64,000 nt of DNA from Sva-07 sp963743825 (GCA_963743825.1 CAVURC010000018.1:124001-188000); one strand, 5' to 3'. Numbered from the stretch's first letter, positions 9,049-18,684 are shown. Numbers and translations: made by a program. Notes: generated by a model from the sequence alone, not told the origin.

Positions 9049-9525
9049 TCAGGCGTTCGCCGACGCGGCGGCGAGGACGGACTTCACGATGTTGTGGTAG
9101 CCGGTGCAGCGGCACAGGTTGCCTTCGAGACCGAGTCGCACGTCCTCTTCGGTCGGGTTCGGGTTCTCCTGGAGCAGGCTGGTCGCCGCCATGACCATGC
9201 CGGGCGTGCAGTATCCGCACTGCAGACCGTGGTTCTCCATGAACGCCTGCTGCATCGGATGCAGCGTGCCGTCGGCGGCGGCCATGCCCTCGATCGTTCG
9301 GATGTCCTGGCCATCGGCCTGCACGGCCAACACGGTGCAGCTCTTGACGGCCTCGCCGTTGATGTGCAGCGAACAGGCGCCGCACGACGACGTGTCGCAG
9401 CCGATGTTGGTGCCGGTCAGCCCGACGACCTCACGGATGTACTGCACGAGGAGGAGGCGTGGCTCCACGTCGTGTGTCTGCGGTGTGCCGTTGACCGTGA
9501 CGGTGATTTCCACTGTTGCCCCCAT
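9049..9525 (-). CDS. CoxS-like [2Fe-2S] iron-sulfur subunit
   Basis: 158 residues. The N-terminal ferredoxin-like cluster ligands are GCDTSSCGAC followed by a later Cys (VKSCTV); the C-terminal helical domain has CGYCTPGM and CRCTGYHNIV, the second [2Fe-2S] site of this family. The first gene transcribed in the coxS-L-M operon; 48 bp separate it from the large subunit. About 97 bp with no recognised signal separate it from the next gene upstream. Confidence 0.93.
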   Translation of the reverse strand: MGATVEITVTVNGTPQTHDVEPRLLLVQYIREVVGLTGTNIGCDTSSCGACSLHINGEAVKSCTVLAVQADGQDIRTIEGMAAADGTLHPMQQAFMENHGLQCGYCTPGMVMAATSLLQENPNPTEEDVRLGLEGNLCRCTGYHNIVKSVLAAASANA

Positions 9526-9622
9526 GTCGTTCGGTGTGATGTCCGGGCATCGGCCCGATGCACATCATGCACCATCTCCCGACACCGGTTGCAACCGAGG
9601 GAGCGAACGGCACCGGTGGCGC

Positions 9623-10039
9623 TCAGGTGATGGTGGCGATGTCCTTGAAGGCGAGGAAGATCAGAAAGCCGATGATGGTGAGCCCGAAGATCGTGTAGTG
9701 CCAGCGCTTCGAGTGGTTCGCCCGCCAGAAACGCCGGATGCTGTAGGTGATCGAGACGATCGCGAGCATGCCGATGACGACCCCGATGATCGGTCCGACC
9801 CCGCGAGCAATCCCGACGGCGGGCAGCACGAACGGGAACACGATGTACATGAGCGTGCATCGGCAGGTGCTGATGAACAGCGACTTCTGGAACGCCGACC
9901 GGGCCTCGGCGGCAGTTGCCGTCTGTCCTTCGGGGAGGCGCAGGACGTTGCGCATGAAGCGATCCGGCGCCGACGTCGACACTGCAGTGGCGGTGGGGCT
10001 GGGGTTGGCGGTCGTGGGACGATCGGCGGTGGTGCTCAT
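9623..10039 (-). CDS. Small membrane protein of unknown function
   Basis: 138 residues. The first 40 are Ser/Thr/Ala/Pro-rich and probably unstructured. Two or three hydrophobic helices follow (TLMYIVFPFVLPAVGIA, GVGPIIGVVIGMLAIVSITY and HYTIFGLTIIGFLIFLAF). FISTCRCTLMYIVFPF carries two Cys next to the membrane. I do not recognise the family. It starts six bases after the HAD phosphatase stop on the same strand, so it is probably co-transcribed with it. Confidence 0.6.
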   Translation of the reverse strand: MSTTADRPTTANPSPTATAVSTSAPDRFMRNVLRLPEGQTATAAEARSAFQKSLFISTCRCTLMYIVFPFVLPAVGIARGVGPIIGVVIGMLAIVSITYSIRRFWRANHSKRWHYTIFGLTIIGFLIFLAFKDIATIT

Positions 10040-10044
10040 GGCCG

Positions 10045-10716
10045 TCAGGAACGGTACGTCGCCGCGACGGCAGCGGCAACTTCGCCGGGCGAGTCGACCA
10101 GCGCAACGGCGCCCGCAGTGGTGAGTTCGTGGACCGATCCGAACCCCCAGGTGACACCGATGCAGTCGATGCCGTTGTCGTGGGCGCCCTCCACATCGTG
10201 ATCGCGGTCACCGATCATGATCACGCCTGCCAGATCCTGAGGGGTCGACCCGACGCCCAGTTCCGCGAGTGCGTAGGTGATCACCTCGGCCTTGGTCCGA
10301 CGTTGCGAGCCGACGTCGATCGTGGCGCCGGCCTGCACGGAGAAGTAGTCGGTGAACCCGAAGTGTTCGACGATGCGGATGGCGGTCGATTGCGGTTTGG
10401 CGGTGGCGAGCGACAGGGTGAGGCCGGCGCCACGCAAGTCCTCGAGCATCGCGGCGATTCCGGGGTACACCTCGTTCTCGAACAGTCCGACGTCCTCGTA
10501 GCGCTCGCGGTACACGGCCACGACACGTTCGATGTCGTCGACCGGCACCCCGAGTGTGGGAAAGCTCAGTTCGAACGGCGGGCCGATGACGGAACGGACC
10601 TGTTCGTCGGTCGGTGGTTCGTAGCCGCACTCGGAGAATGCGTGTCGGAGTGATCGGCCGATACCGAGTGACGAGTCCGACAATGTGCCGTCGAGATCGA
10701 GCAGGACGTGCGTCAT
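10045..10716 (-). CDS. HAD-superfamily hydrolase, phosphoglycolate-phosphatase-like
   Basis: 223 residues. Motif I is LLDLDGTLSDSSLGI (nucleophile Asp near residue 7), motif II/III falls in SLATAKPQS, and motif IV is MIGDRDHDVEGA. The four-helix cap between motifs I and II and the YGY..-type helical insert match the Gph/PpaX group of phosphatases. The substrate cannot be fixed. The start overlaps the stop of the potassium-channel gene by four bases (10713-10716), indicating translational coupling. Confidence 0.85.
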   Translation of the reverse strand: MTHVLLDLDGTLSDSSLGIGRSLRHAFSECGYEPPTDEQVRSVIGPPFELSFPTLGVPVDDIERVVAVYRERYEDVGLFENEVYPGIAAMLEDLRGAGLTLSLATAKPQSTAIRIVEHFGFTDYFSVQAGATIDVGSQRRTKAEVITYALAELGVGSTPQDLAGVIMIGDRDHDVEGAHDNGIDCIGVTWGFGSVHELTTAGAVALVDSPGEVAAAVAATYRS

Positions 10717-11705
10717 CGGGCGATCAGGTCGTCGAGGCGGGCGATGTCGTCGTCGGTGCCGACGGCGATCAGCACCTCGTGCGGTTCGATCATCGTGTCG
10801 GGGTCGGGGTTGGTGGTGAACGAGCCGTCGACGCGTCGCATGGCGAGGATGAGTACGCCGGTGGTCTTTCGCAGATCGGCATCGCGCAGGGTGATGCCGG
10901 CAAGTGCTGAGTCGGCGGGTACGTCGAACTCCTGCATGCGGAACTCGAGCGATCGTTCGTGCATCACGACGTCGACGAACTCGGCGACGTTCGGCCGGGC
11001 GACGAACGACGCCATGCGAGCGGCTCCGAGTTCCTGCGGGTTGACGACGCGGTCGGCGCCGGCGTTGGAGAGCTTCGGGACGCTCTCGTCCTGGCGGGCG
11101 CGGGCGACGATGAACAGTTCGGGCACGATCGCGCGGGCGGACAGCGTCACGAACAGATTCTCGGCGTCGCCTTCGAGCGCCGCGATCAGCGCTCCGGCGC
11201 GCTCGAGGCCGGCCTCGCGCAGCGTGGAGTCGAGGGTGGCGTCACCGACGACGGTGGGATAGGGCACTCCCTTTGTCCGTTCCGGATCGATGTCGACGAT
11301 CACGACATCGTGTCCGGCGGTGTGCAGATCGTCGGCCACGGCCCGCCCGACCCGTCCCCATCCGCACACGATGGTGTGTCCGCTGAGTTTGGCGATCTCA
11401 CGGTGCATGAAGCGACTCCCGAGGACGTGGCGCAGCTGTCCGTCGTAGACGAACTGCATTGCGATGGTGAAGGTGAAGAGCACCGTGGAGGCGCCCATGA
11501 TGATCAGCGCGATGGTGAACCACTGTCGGGCAGCGTCGAACTCCTGGAGTTCGCGGAAGCCGACCGTCGTGACCGTGGTGACGGTCTGGTAGGCGGCGTC
11601 GTTGAACGACATCCCGAACAGCATGTAGCCGACCGTGCCGATCACCAGGACGGTGAGCACCATTCCGAGGGCCCGCTGGAGCCGGCCGAACGGACTGGGG
11701 TTCAC
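10713..11705 (-). CDS. Potassium channel with RCK (TrkA-N/TrkA-C) domain
   Basis: 330 residues. Two hydrophobic helices (residues about 13-33 and 65-90) flank a pore loop with TVTTVTTVGFRELQ, a K+ selectivity filter in which the usual GYGD is GFRE. The cytosolic part begins HTIVCGWGRVGRAVADDL, an NAD-binding Rossmann motif with VDIDPER, followed by a TrkA-C-like domain (LAGITLRDADLRKTTGVLILAMRR). The architecture is the two-helix channel plus RCK gating module. Coupled to the HAD gene downstream. Confidence 0.88.
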   Translation of the reverse strand: MNPSPFGRLQRALGMVLTVLVIGTVGYMLFGMSFNDAAYQTVTTVTTVGFRELQEFDAARQWFTIALIIMGASTVLFTFTIAMQFVYDGQLRHVLGSRFMHREIAKLSGHTIVCGWGRVGRAVADDLHTAGHDVVIVDIDPERTKGVPYPTVVGDATLDSTLREAGLERAGALIAALEGDAENLFVTLSARAIVPELFIVARARQDESVPKLSNAGADRVVNPQELGAARMASFVARPNVAEFVDVVMHERSLEFRMQEFDVPADSALAGITLRDADLRKTTGVLILAMRRVDGSFTTNPDPDTMIEPHEVLIAVGTDDDIARLDDLIAR

Positions 11706-11725
11706 GACGCCGACGGTAGTTCACG

Positions 11726-11758
11726 ACGTTCACGATGTGTCAGACACATCGTGAACGT
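11726..11758. terminator. Perfect 33-bp palindrome (GTC-A-GAC family)
   Basis: Arms of 16 bp: ACGTTCACGATGTGTC, one central A, then the exact reverse complement. It ends one base before the stop codon of the HD-domain gene, so it would form a strong hairpin just 3' of that transcript. There is no T tract, unlike a textbook intrinsic terminator. It differs from the copies at 19706 and 40132 only at a TTC/TAC position in each arm. Confidence 0.75.
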
Positions 11759-12340
11759 TCAGCGGCCGTGGAGGATCTGGCGGATCAGTGGTTCGTAGTG
11801 TTCGAGCGGATTGCTCTCGTAGTCGGCGTCGAACGCGGTCTGGTCGTACTTCGCGCAGAACTCTTCGGTGTGGGCGAAGTACTCCGAGTCACGGAACTGT
11901 TCACGGGCGTCCTTGTCGGCGCCGATGTGGTGCCAGAAGTAGTAGCCCTGGAACACGCCATGGTTCTTGACCATGAAGTGGTTGGCCTCCGACACGAACG
12001 GCTTGAGGATGCCCGCGGCGATGTCGGGGTGGCTGTACGGGCTCAGCGTGTCGCCGATGTCGTGCAGCAGCGCACACAGCACGTACTCGTCGTCGCGGCC
12101 GTCGCGCTCGGCTCGCGTGGCGGTCTGCAGGCTGTGCTCGAGCCGGTTGATCGGGAACCCGCCGTGGTCGAACTCCAGGTCGCGCATCAGGCCGATGACG
12201 CGATCGGCCACGAACGACTGCGTGATCGCGAGCTGCGGCGTGATGATCGCCCAGTCCTCGGCCGTCGACTCCTCGAAGCTCCTGAAGTGCGCGCGGGCGT
12301 GGGTGTCGGTCGACGGTTCGTGGTTCGCGAGTTCGGTCAT
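11759..12340 (-). CDS. HD-domain protein (phosphohydrolase or PhnZ-like oxygenase)
   Basis: 193 residues from ATG 12340, preceded by AGGAG. The metal site is seen as LEHSLQTATRAERDG followed by ALLHDIGDTLSPYSHPDIA, and then VKNHGVFQGYY. The HDIG pattern with a His-rich second half is shared by HD phosphohydrolases and by the mixed-valent di-iron oxygenases of the PhnZ/MIOX type; I cannot decide between them. A longer upstream start would run into the palindrome at 12376. The 33-bp palindrome at its 3' end probably terminates it. Confidence 0.75.
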   Translation of the reverse strand: MTELANHEPSTDTHARAHFRSFEESTAEDWAIITPQLAITQSFVADRVIGLMRDLEFDHGGFPINRLEHSLQTATRAERDGRDDEYVLCALLHDIGDTLSPYSHPDIAAGILKPFVSEANHFMVKNHGVFQGYYFWHHIGADKDAREQFRDSEYFAHTEEFCAKYDQTAFDADYESNPLEHYEPLIRQILHGR

Positions 12341-12375
12341 CTCTGCTCCTTGTGCTGACTGGTTCGCACTGGCTT

Positions 12376-12402
12376 GTGTCAGACACCTTCGGTGTCGGAC
12401 AC
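12376..12402. terminator. Hairpin with GTGTCAGACACC stem
   Basis: GTGTCAGACACC, a TTC loop, then GGTGTCGGACAC: 12-bp stem with a single A/G mismatch. It lies 26 bp 3' of the orphan CoxL-like gene and 5' of the HD gene, so it most likely ends the former transcript. It contains the GTCAGAC core shared by other gene-end palindromes here. Confidence 0.65.
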
Positions 12403-12428
12403 CTGCGCGCGTGGATTCGGTGCGACGG

Positions 12429-14723
12429 TCACGCCTGGGCGGTTTGGATGGCGCGCCAGACCTTTTCGGCGGTGGCGGGCATGTCGATGTGGCGGACACC
12501 GAGGTGGCTGAGGGCGTCGACGACGGCGGACTGGACGGCCGGCGTCGAACCGATCGTGCCGGACTCGCCGATGCCCTTGGCGCCGAGCGGGTTGACGAAC
12601 GTGGGGGTCTCCATGTGGATCACCTCGAAGCTCGGCAGCTCGGCGGCGGAGATCATGCCGTAGTCGGCGAGGTTCGACGTGACCGGGTTGCCGTCCTCGT
12701 CGTAGCGGACCTCCTCGAGCAGCGCCTGCGCGGTGCCCTGGGCGATGCCGCCGTGGATCTGTCCGTCGAGCAGCATCGGGTTGACCACCCGGCCGGCGTC
12801 GTCGCAGGCGATCTGGCGCAGGTGCTTCACGTGGCCGGTGCCGGTGTCGACCTCGACGACGGCGACGTGTGCCCCGAACGGGAACGTCGCCTGACCGGCA
12901 TCGAAGCGGGTGTCGATGGTGAGATCGTCGCCCTGGCCCTTCGCCGCCACGGCCAGGTCGGCCCAGGTCTTCGACACGGCGGGGGTGCCGGCGACGTGGA
13001 AGGCCCCGTGGTCCTTGTCGAGCACGATGTCGGCCTCGTCGGCTTCGAGGAGCGACGCAGCGAGCTTCTGCGCCTTCTCGACGAGCTCGATCGACGCCTT
13101 GTTGACGGCAGAGCCGCCGACCTGCAGCGAGCGCGATCCCATCGTGCCGCCACCTTCGGGCACGAGGTCGGTGTCGCCCCAGATGAGGGTGATCTTGTCC
13201 ATCGGGATGCCGGTCTGGTCGCTGGCGATCATCGACCACGACGTGTCGTGGCCCTGCCCGTGCGGCGAGGTGCCGGTGTACACGAGCGCAGATCCGTCGT
13301 CCTGCACCTCGATCTTGGCGGCTTCGCCCATCGGGTCGACGCCGCCGGTGATCTCGACGTAGACGCTCACGCCGATGCCGAGCTGCTTGTCGTCGCCGGC
13401 CGCTCGTCGACGGGCCTGCTCGGCGCGCAGCTCGGTGTAGCCGGCTGCCTTCGAGTGCCTTGTCGAGCGCTCCCTCGAAGTCGCCGACGTCGTAGGTGTG
13501 ACCGATCGCTGTGGCGTGCGGTTCGAGGAACTTCGGGATGAGGTTCATCCGGCGGACGTCGACCACGTCCTTGCCGATCTCGGCGGCGAACATGTCCATC
13601 GCCCGCTCGATCGCAGCGGTGGCCTCGGGTCGCCCGGCGCCCCGGTACGGGACCGTCGGCGTCGTGTTCGTGACGACCGAGGTCGCGCGCACCTCGATGT
13701 TCGGGATGTCGTACACGCCCGACGACATCGGGCGGGTCATGGCCATGGCGAGGACCGTGCCGATGTCGGCGAACGCGCCGCAGTCCTGGAGGAGCAGCAG
13801 CTGGTAGTGCGTGACCTTGCCGTCACGGCTGCCGCCGATGGTGGCGTACTGCACCTGGGCTGCGACCGTGGCCGAGCCCCATCATCGACTCGCTGCGGGT
13901 CTCGCGCCACCGCACCGGACGACCGAGAGCCTTGGAGATCGGGCCGAGCAGCAGCTCCTCGCGGGTACGTGCCGATCTTGGCGCCGAATCCGCCACCGAC
14001 GTCGGGGGTGATGACGCGGATCTCGTCGGGCTCGACGCCGTTGGCGGCGGCGAACGAGGCCTTGGTGCCCTGCGCGTGCTGGGTCGACAACCACTGGTAC
14101 AGCCGGCCGTCGACCCAGGTCGCAGCCGAGCCGCGGACCTCGAGCGGGCACGGTGCGACGCGCTGGTTGACGAATCGGCCGGTGACGGTGACCTCGCAGT
14201 CGGCGAAGTAGTCCGCGGCGGCGGTGTTGTCGGGCATGCCGATCGCCGTGGTGTCGAACACGACGTTCGAGCCGGCGGCTTCGTAGATCAGGGTCTCGGA
14301 CGACGCTGCGGCTTCGATGTCGACGAGTGTCGGGAGGAAGTCGACGTCGACGAAGACCATCTCGGCGGCGTCGGTGGCCTGCGCCGCGGTTTCGGCGACG
14401 ACGGCGACCACCGGCTCGCCGACGTAGCGGACCTTGTCGCTGGCCAGCAGCGTACGTGCGACCATCGGGTTGAACGGCGAGGCGACGGGTTCCAGGCCGA
14501 GCGACTCGGCGGTGAACACGCCGACGACGCCCGGCATGTCCTTCGCGCCGTCGATGTCGATCGACAGGATCGTGCCGTGGGCGACGGCGGAACGGGCGTA
14601 GACGACGTGCAGCGCTCCGGCGAGCAGCTCGTCGTTGAGGTCGTCGACGTAGACGCCGCCCGTGGTGAGGAACTTGGGGTCTTCCTTGCGCTGGACCCTG
14701 GTTCCGAGAATGCTGCCGGCCAC
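12429..14723 (-). CDS. Second CoxL/xanthine-dehydrogenase-like large subunit, orphan, three frameshifts
   Basis: Starts MAGSILGTRVQRKEDPKFLT and ends LGVRHIDMPATAEKVWRAIQ. It carries the molybdenum-cofactor loops GGGFGAKIGTYP and GTSPHGQGHDTSWSMI and the active-site loop PYRGAGR, form-II-like with Pro in place of the first Ala. Extra bases near 13959-13965, 13858-13864 and 13446-13452 break it; deleting one base at each gives 763 residues, a normal length. No iron-sulfur or FAD subunit gene is adjacent, unlike the operon at 5.7-9.5 kb, so it would need to borrow those subunits or act with a different partner. The next gene upstream is ftsB-like, 52 bp away. Confidence 0.85.
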
Positions 14724-14775
14724 GTGTGCTCCTTCAACCCCACTTGCGCCCCGTTCGGGCTGCGTCGATGTGAAC

Positions 14776-15273
14776 CTAGTCGGCGGCGACGGGTGCAGGA
14801 CCAGCCGTACGCGCGGCCAGGATTCCGGTGACGACGTTGTACGGCCACCCCGGTGGCAGTTCGGTCGGAAGCGCCGGTAACGGCAGGATCGTGGTGCGGC
14901 GGTCTCCGGCGTCGACGAAGCCGATCTCCTCGCGGGCGGCTTCGCGGATGCCGTCGTCGGTCTGGAGCCGGTCGACCTCGCCGGCGAGTTGGCCGTTGAC
15001 CTTCTGGAGCTCGTCGAGTTCGGCCTGACGTTGGGCGAGGTCGTCGTCCTGGTCCATCCAGGTCTGTACCGGCAGGATGAACAGCGCGGCGACGATGGTG
15101 GCGCCGACGACGAGCACGAACACGCCGCCGGACAGCACCCAGCGCGGTCGGCGCAGGATGCGCTTGTCGGTCGGGATCGGCCGGGTGAAGTCGCCGAGGC
15201 GCGACCGCCCGACGTCAGCCGCCTTCGGTTGTTCCTTCGGCCTCGGGATCGAGGTGGTGCGCGAGCGACTCAC
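14776..15273 (-). CDS. FtsB/DivIC-like septum formation initiator
   Basis: 165 residues, a bitopic membrane protein. About 45 cytoplasmic residues come first, one transmembrane helix (VLSGGVFVLVVGATIVAALF) near residues 47-67, then a coiled coil (DDDLAQRQAELDELQKVNGQ) and the DivIC-type end RLQTDDGIREAAREEIGFV. Position next to enolase is the usual place for this divisome gene in actinobacteria. The family protein links FtsL and FtsQ in the divisome. Confidence 0.88.
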   Translation of the reverse strand: MSRSRTTSIPRPKEQPKAADVGRSRLGDFTRPIPTDKRILRRPRWVLSGGVFVLVVGATIVAALFILPVQTWMDQDDDLAQRQAELDELQKVNGQLAGEVDRLQTDDGIREAAREEIGFVDAGDRRTTILPLPALPTELPPGWPYNVVTGILAARTAGPAPVAAD

Positions 15274-15337
15274 GTGTCAGTCTCGCAGCTGACTGTCGTT
15301 TTCCTGTGGCACCCGCTCACGGGTCCTGTCACCGGCA

Positions 15338-15375
15338 CACTCCCGGGCGTGCGGCCTTCGGCCGGTCCGGGAGTG
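15338..15375. terminator. Hairpin 3' of enolase
   Basis: CACTCCCGG and CCGGGAGTG pair across an inner GGCC-TTCG-GGCC hairpin. It lies between the enolase stop and the ftsB start on the minus strand, consistent with partial termination of eno. There is no U tract. Confidence 0.55.
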
Positions 15376-15426
15376 CCCCGGCGCCACCCGTTCGCTGTCG
15401 ACTCTGTGGGCGTTTCGCTGCGAGAC

Positions 15427-16866
15427 TCACCCGGTGAGTCGTGGATTGTCAGGCACCGGTGGCCGGGGCCGGCGCCGTGGTCTGGGTGGTGGCGGGCCGT
15501 GACTTGTCAGGTCAGCCGCCGAGGGAAGCGCCAGCGACGAGGCGGACGCGGCGCGAGGAGGAAGCGAAGCGGACGACGAGCCCGCCACTCGAGCGCGGGC
15601 GAGGGCGGCGCGGCCGCGGTACTCGGCGGAGTCGCCGAGTTCGGCTTCGATGCGCAGGAGCTGGTTGTACTTGGCGACGCGGTCGCTGCGGGCGGGCGCG
15701 CCCGTCTTGATCTGGCCGCAGTTGGTGGCCACGGCGAGGTCGGCGATCGTGGCGTCCTCGGTTTCACCCGAACGGTGGCTCATCACCGAGGTGTAGCCGT
15801 GGCGGGTGGCGAGTTCGACCGTGTCGAGCGTTTCGGTGAGCGAGCCGATCTGGTTGACCTTGATCAGGATCGAGTTGGCCACACCGTTGTCGATCCCGGT
15901 CTGCAGCCGCGTGGAGTTGGTGACGAACAGGTCGTCGCCCACCAGTTGGACCTTGTCGCCGACGGCCCGGGTGAGCGTCGCCCAGCCCTCCCAGTCGTTC
16001 TCGTCCATCGCGTCTTCGATCGACACGATCGGATAGGTCTCCACGAGGCGCACCCAGTAGTCGGTCATCTCCGACGGCGACAGCACCTTGCCCTCACCGG
16101 TGAGGTGGTACGCGCCGTCGTGGAAGATCTCGCTCGTGGCAGGGTCGAGCGCGATGGCGATGTCGTCACCGGGCGTGAACCCGGCGCGCGTGATCGCCTC
16201 GACGAGCACCTTGATCGCTTCCTCGTTCGAGTCGAGGTTCGGAGCGAACCCGCCTTCGTCGCCGACCGCGGTCGACAGCCCGCGCTCGTGGATCACCTGC
16301 TTGAGCACGTGGTAGGTCTCGGTGCCCCAGCGCAATGCCTCGCGGAAGCTCGGTGCTCCGACCGGCATCACCATGAACTCCTGCAGGTCGATCGAGTTGT
16401 CGGCGTGCACGCCACCGTTGATGACGTTCATCATCGGCACGGGGAGCACGTGGGCGTTCGGGCCGCCGATGTAGCGGTACAGCGGCACGTCGAGTTCGAT
16501 CGCGGCCGCCTTGGCGATGGCGAGGCTCGTGCCGAGCACGGCGTTGGCGCCGAGGCGTGACTTGTTGTCGGTGCCGTCGAGGTCGAGCATCACCCGGTCG
16601 AGGAACCGTTGGTCGAGTGCGTCGAAGCCCTCGAGCGCGTCGGCGATCTCGTCATTGACGAACCCGACGGCGTTCAGCACCCCCTTGCCCCCGAAGCGGT
16701 CGCCGCCGTCGCGTAGCTCGACCGCTTCGTGTTCACCAGTGGAGGCTCCCGACGGCACAGCGGCGCGGCCGAGCGCACCGGAGTCGAGGAGCACATCGAC
16801 CTCGACGGTGGGATTGCCACGTGAATCCAGGATTTCGCGTCCGGTGATGCTGACGATCTCGCTCAT
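15427..16866 (-). CDS. eno: Enolase with long C-terminal extension
   Basis: Phosphopyruvate hydratase of glycolysis. It starts MSEIVSITGREILDSRGNPT, has PSGASTGEHEAVELRDG, the metal ligands in ALDPATSE / SIEDAMDEND / LVGDDLFVTN, and SHRSGETEDATIADLAVA with GQIKTGAPARSDR near the end. The call as enolase is firm. The protein reads 479 residues, about 50 more than usual. After YRGRAALARAR it continues with an Ala/Ser/Pro/Arg-rich tail encoded by very GC-rich DNA. Either the tail is real or an indel near 15590 has removed the true stop. An upstream in-frame extension to 17799 is open but has no function. Confidence 0.95.
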   Translation of the reverse strand: MSEIVSITGREILDSRGNPTVEVDVLLDSGALGRAAVPSGASTGEHEAVELRDGGDRFGGKGVLNAVGFVNDEIADALEGFDALDQRFLDRVMLDLDGTDNKSRLGANAVLGTSLAIAKAAAIELDVPLYRYIGGPNAHVLPVPMMNVINGGVHADNSIDLQEFMVMPVGAPSFREALRWGTETYHVLKQVIHERGLSTAVGDEGGFAPNLDSNEEAIKVLVEAITRAGFTPGDDIAIALDPATSEIFHDGAYHLTGEGKVLSPSEMTDYWVRLVETYPIVSIEDAMDENDWEGWATLTRAVGDKVQLVGDDLFVTNSTRLQTGIDNGVANSILIKVNQIGSLTETLDTVELATRHGYTSVMSHRSGETEDATIADLAVATNCGQIKTGAPARSDRVAKYNQLLRIEAELGDSAEYRGRAALARARVAGSSSASLPPRAASASSLALPSAADLTSHGPPPPRPRRRPRPPVPDNPRLTG

Positions 16867-16971
16867 GTCGTCCAACGTACCTGGCCGAGATGGAGCGCGG
16901 AACTCCGCCGGTCGTCTGCAACTCGCGACGATTTCCTCAAGTTCCTGGAACGACCTGCCGATGGCGACGAC

Positions 16972-18684
16972 ATGGAACCCGTGGATCCACGGTTGCAGGG
17001 GATGCCGCTGCCGCCACCGACCGTCGGCGCGCGCTCCGGCGGGCCCGACATCGCTGCTCCCGGCGTCCCGCCGGCGATGCTCGTGTCGGCCGACGGTCTG
17101 GCGCCGATGTTTCCCTGGCGACTGCTGGGAGCAATCGCGCTGTCGCTCGCGTTCGCGTTGATGGGGCGCGAGATCCAGCGGTTGGCCACCGATCAGCCCT
17201 GGTCGGACAGCTACATGTGGTGGTCGATCGCCGCGGGTGCAGGAGCAGGCGCCTGTGTGCTCGGATGGACGTGGTTCGCCGCGTTGAATGCGCGTCGACT
17301 CGTCGAGCCGGCACGATCGAGGGAGCTCCCCGACCCGAAGAAGGCGGTTGGAGCCTGGTTGGTGCCGTTTGCGTTCGTCGGTGTTGCCGTCGTCATCGTG
17401 GCCGCGCTCGGCGAACAGATCAGCCGGAACGCCGACGAGCCCGTGTCGTCGTTGCCGCTGCTGGTCGCGGTGGCGGCCCTGCTGCTCGCCATCCCGTTGA
17501 CCTACCGGCCGTTCTATCTGTTGTCGGGCATGATCCGCCAGGTGGGCGGTCACTCGGCCCGGTTGTCGCAGTGGATGTGGGTCCCCATCGCGTTGGCGAT
17601 CGTCGGCGTCGGTTCGATCGTGGCGTTGCGCTTCAGCGGTGCGATCTCCGACGGATCGACGAGCCAGTCGTGGGCACCGCTCTGGCTCGTCGGCCTGGTT
17701 GTCGTTGCGCCGTGTGTGATCATCGTCCTGCTCGCCTGGCGGGCCGCGGCCACCGTCGAAGAAGCGCTCCAGCTCGCTGCCGACCGGCGCGGGGGACACG
17801 CCGGCAGCGCGAGATCGTCGATGCGCTCACGTTCGGTCTCGCGCCGGGCCGGTGCTCGTCACGCCGCAGTGGCCAAGCGCAAGCGGGTGCGTCTGATCCC
17901 GGGGGTCAACCTGTTCCGGCTCGTGATCGTCACGATGCTGGCGGGTCTGGCCATCTTGACGCTCGTGGGCGCGGTTGTCATGTTCATGTTCTGGCTCGAG
18001 TCGCGCGACGGCGGGCTCCTGCCGACCCAGGGTCGACGGGCCTGGGATGCGATCGCGGATCTCCACAGCGGTGCACGGGTGTTGGGCTTCGCGCTGATTG
18101 CGTTGGCATCGATCTGGACCTTCATGGCGGTCGCCAACGCCCGCATGGCCTCCGGCCGACGTCGGAACCCGTTCATCGCTGCAGTGTCGTGGCCGGCGGC
18201 CGCCGTCGCCTTCTGGGCACTCGCTGATCGATTCGTCGTCGATCAGTCCGTCGGCATGATCGTCGTCGGGTTCGCCGCGCAGGCGGCTGTGCTGTACGTC
18301 CCCTTCTTCCTCCTGGGACGCGCCGGCGATGTGGTCGATGCTCGCCGCACGCCGTTGCGGCTCGCATATCTGGCGGGTGTCGTGCTGGTCGTGTACCTCC
18401 AGGCGCTCGGCGGGCTCACGACCATCGAGGAATCACCCGACACCGACTTCGGCCGGCTCGCCGTGTTCCTCGCCATCGGTGCGCTGCTGCAGGTGTTCTC
18501 CACGCTGGCGGTGACCGAGGCGTGTCGGACGCTCGAGGTGGCGACCGAGCACGAGGCAGACCTGCACAATGCCCTCGTCGATCAGCGCGAGGCGGTGACT
18601 CGCCGTCACGCCGAGGCCGGCTCCTCGACCCCGACTGCAGCAGTGTCGTCCGAGCGGGTGCCGGTGATGGGCCACGCCCCATGA
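16972..18684 (+). CDS. Polytopic membrane protein with two related modules
   Basis: 570 residues, about a dozen hydrophobic segments. Residues 1-45 are Pro/Gly-rich. Two halves (about 45-260 and 305-540) share the same plan: two helices, a segment of the type WFAALNARRLVEP / FMAVANARMASG, and then PFAFVGVAVVIVAALG-like or SWPAAAVAFWALADR helices. It resembles DUF4328-type membrane proteins, but I cannot confirm the family. The stop overlaps the start of the next gene (ATGA), which encodes a single-module relative. The pair is inserted on the opposite strand between eno and mazG. Confidence 0.65.
   Translation: MEPVDPRLQGMPLPPPTVGARSGGPDIAAPGVPPAMLVSADGLAPMFPWRLLGAIALSLAFALMGREIQRLATDQPWSDSYMWWSIAAGAGAGACVLGWTWFAALNARRLVEPARSRELPDPKKAVGAWLVPFAFVGVAVVIVAALGEQISRNADEPVSSLPLLVAVAALLLAIPLTYRPFYLLSGMIRQVGGHSARLSQWMWVPIALAIVGVGSIVALRFSGAISDGSTSQSWAPLWLVGLVVVAPCVIIVLLAWRAAATVEEALQLAADRRGGHAGSARSSMRSRSVSRRAGARHAAVAKRKRVRLIPGVNLFRLVIVTMLAGLAILTLVGAVVMFMFWLESRDGGLLPTQGRRAWDAIADLHSGARVLGFALIALASIWTFMAVANARMASGRRRNPFIAAVSWPAAAVAFWALADRFVVDQSVGMIVVGFAAQAAVLYVPFFLLGRAGDVVDARRTPLRLAYLAGVVLVVYLQALGGLTTIEESPDTDFGRLAVFLAIGALLQVFSTLAVTEACRTLEVATEHEADLHNALVDQREAVTRRHAEAGSSTPTAAVSSERVPVMGHAP

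Noticed and set aside
5765..9525. Bona fide aerobic CO dehydrogenase
   Set aside because: The active-site loop is AYRGAGR (form II), lacking the Cys of form I; CO oxidation cannot be claimed.
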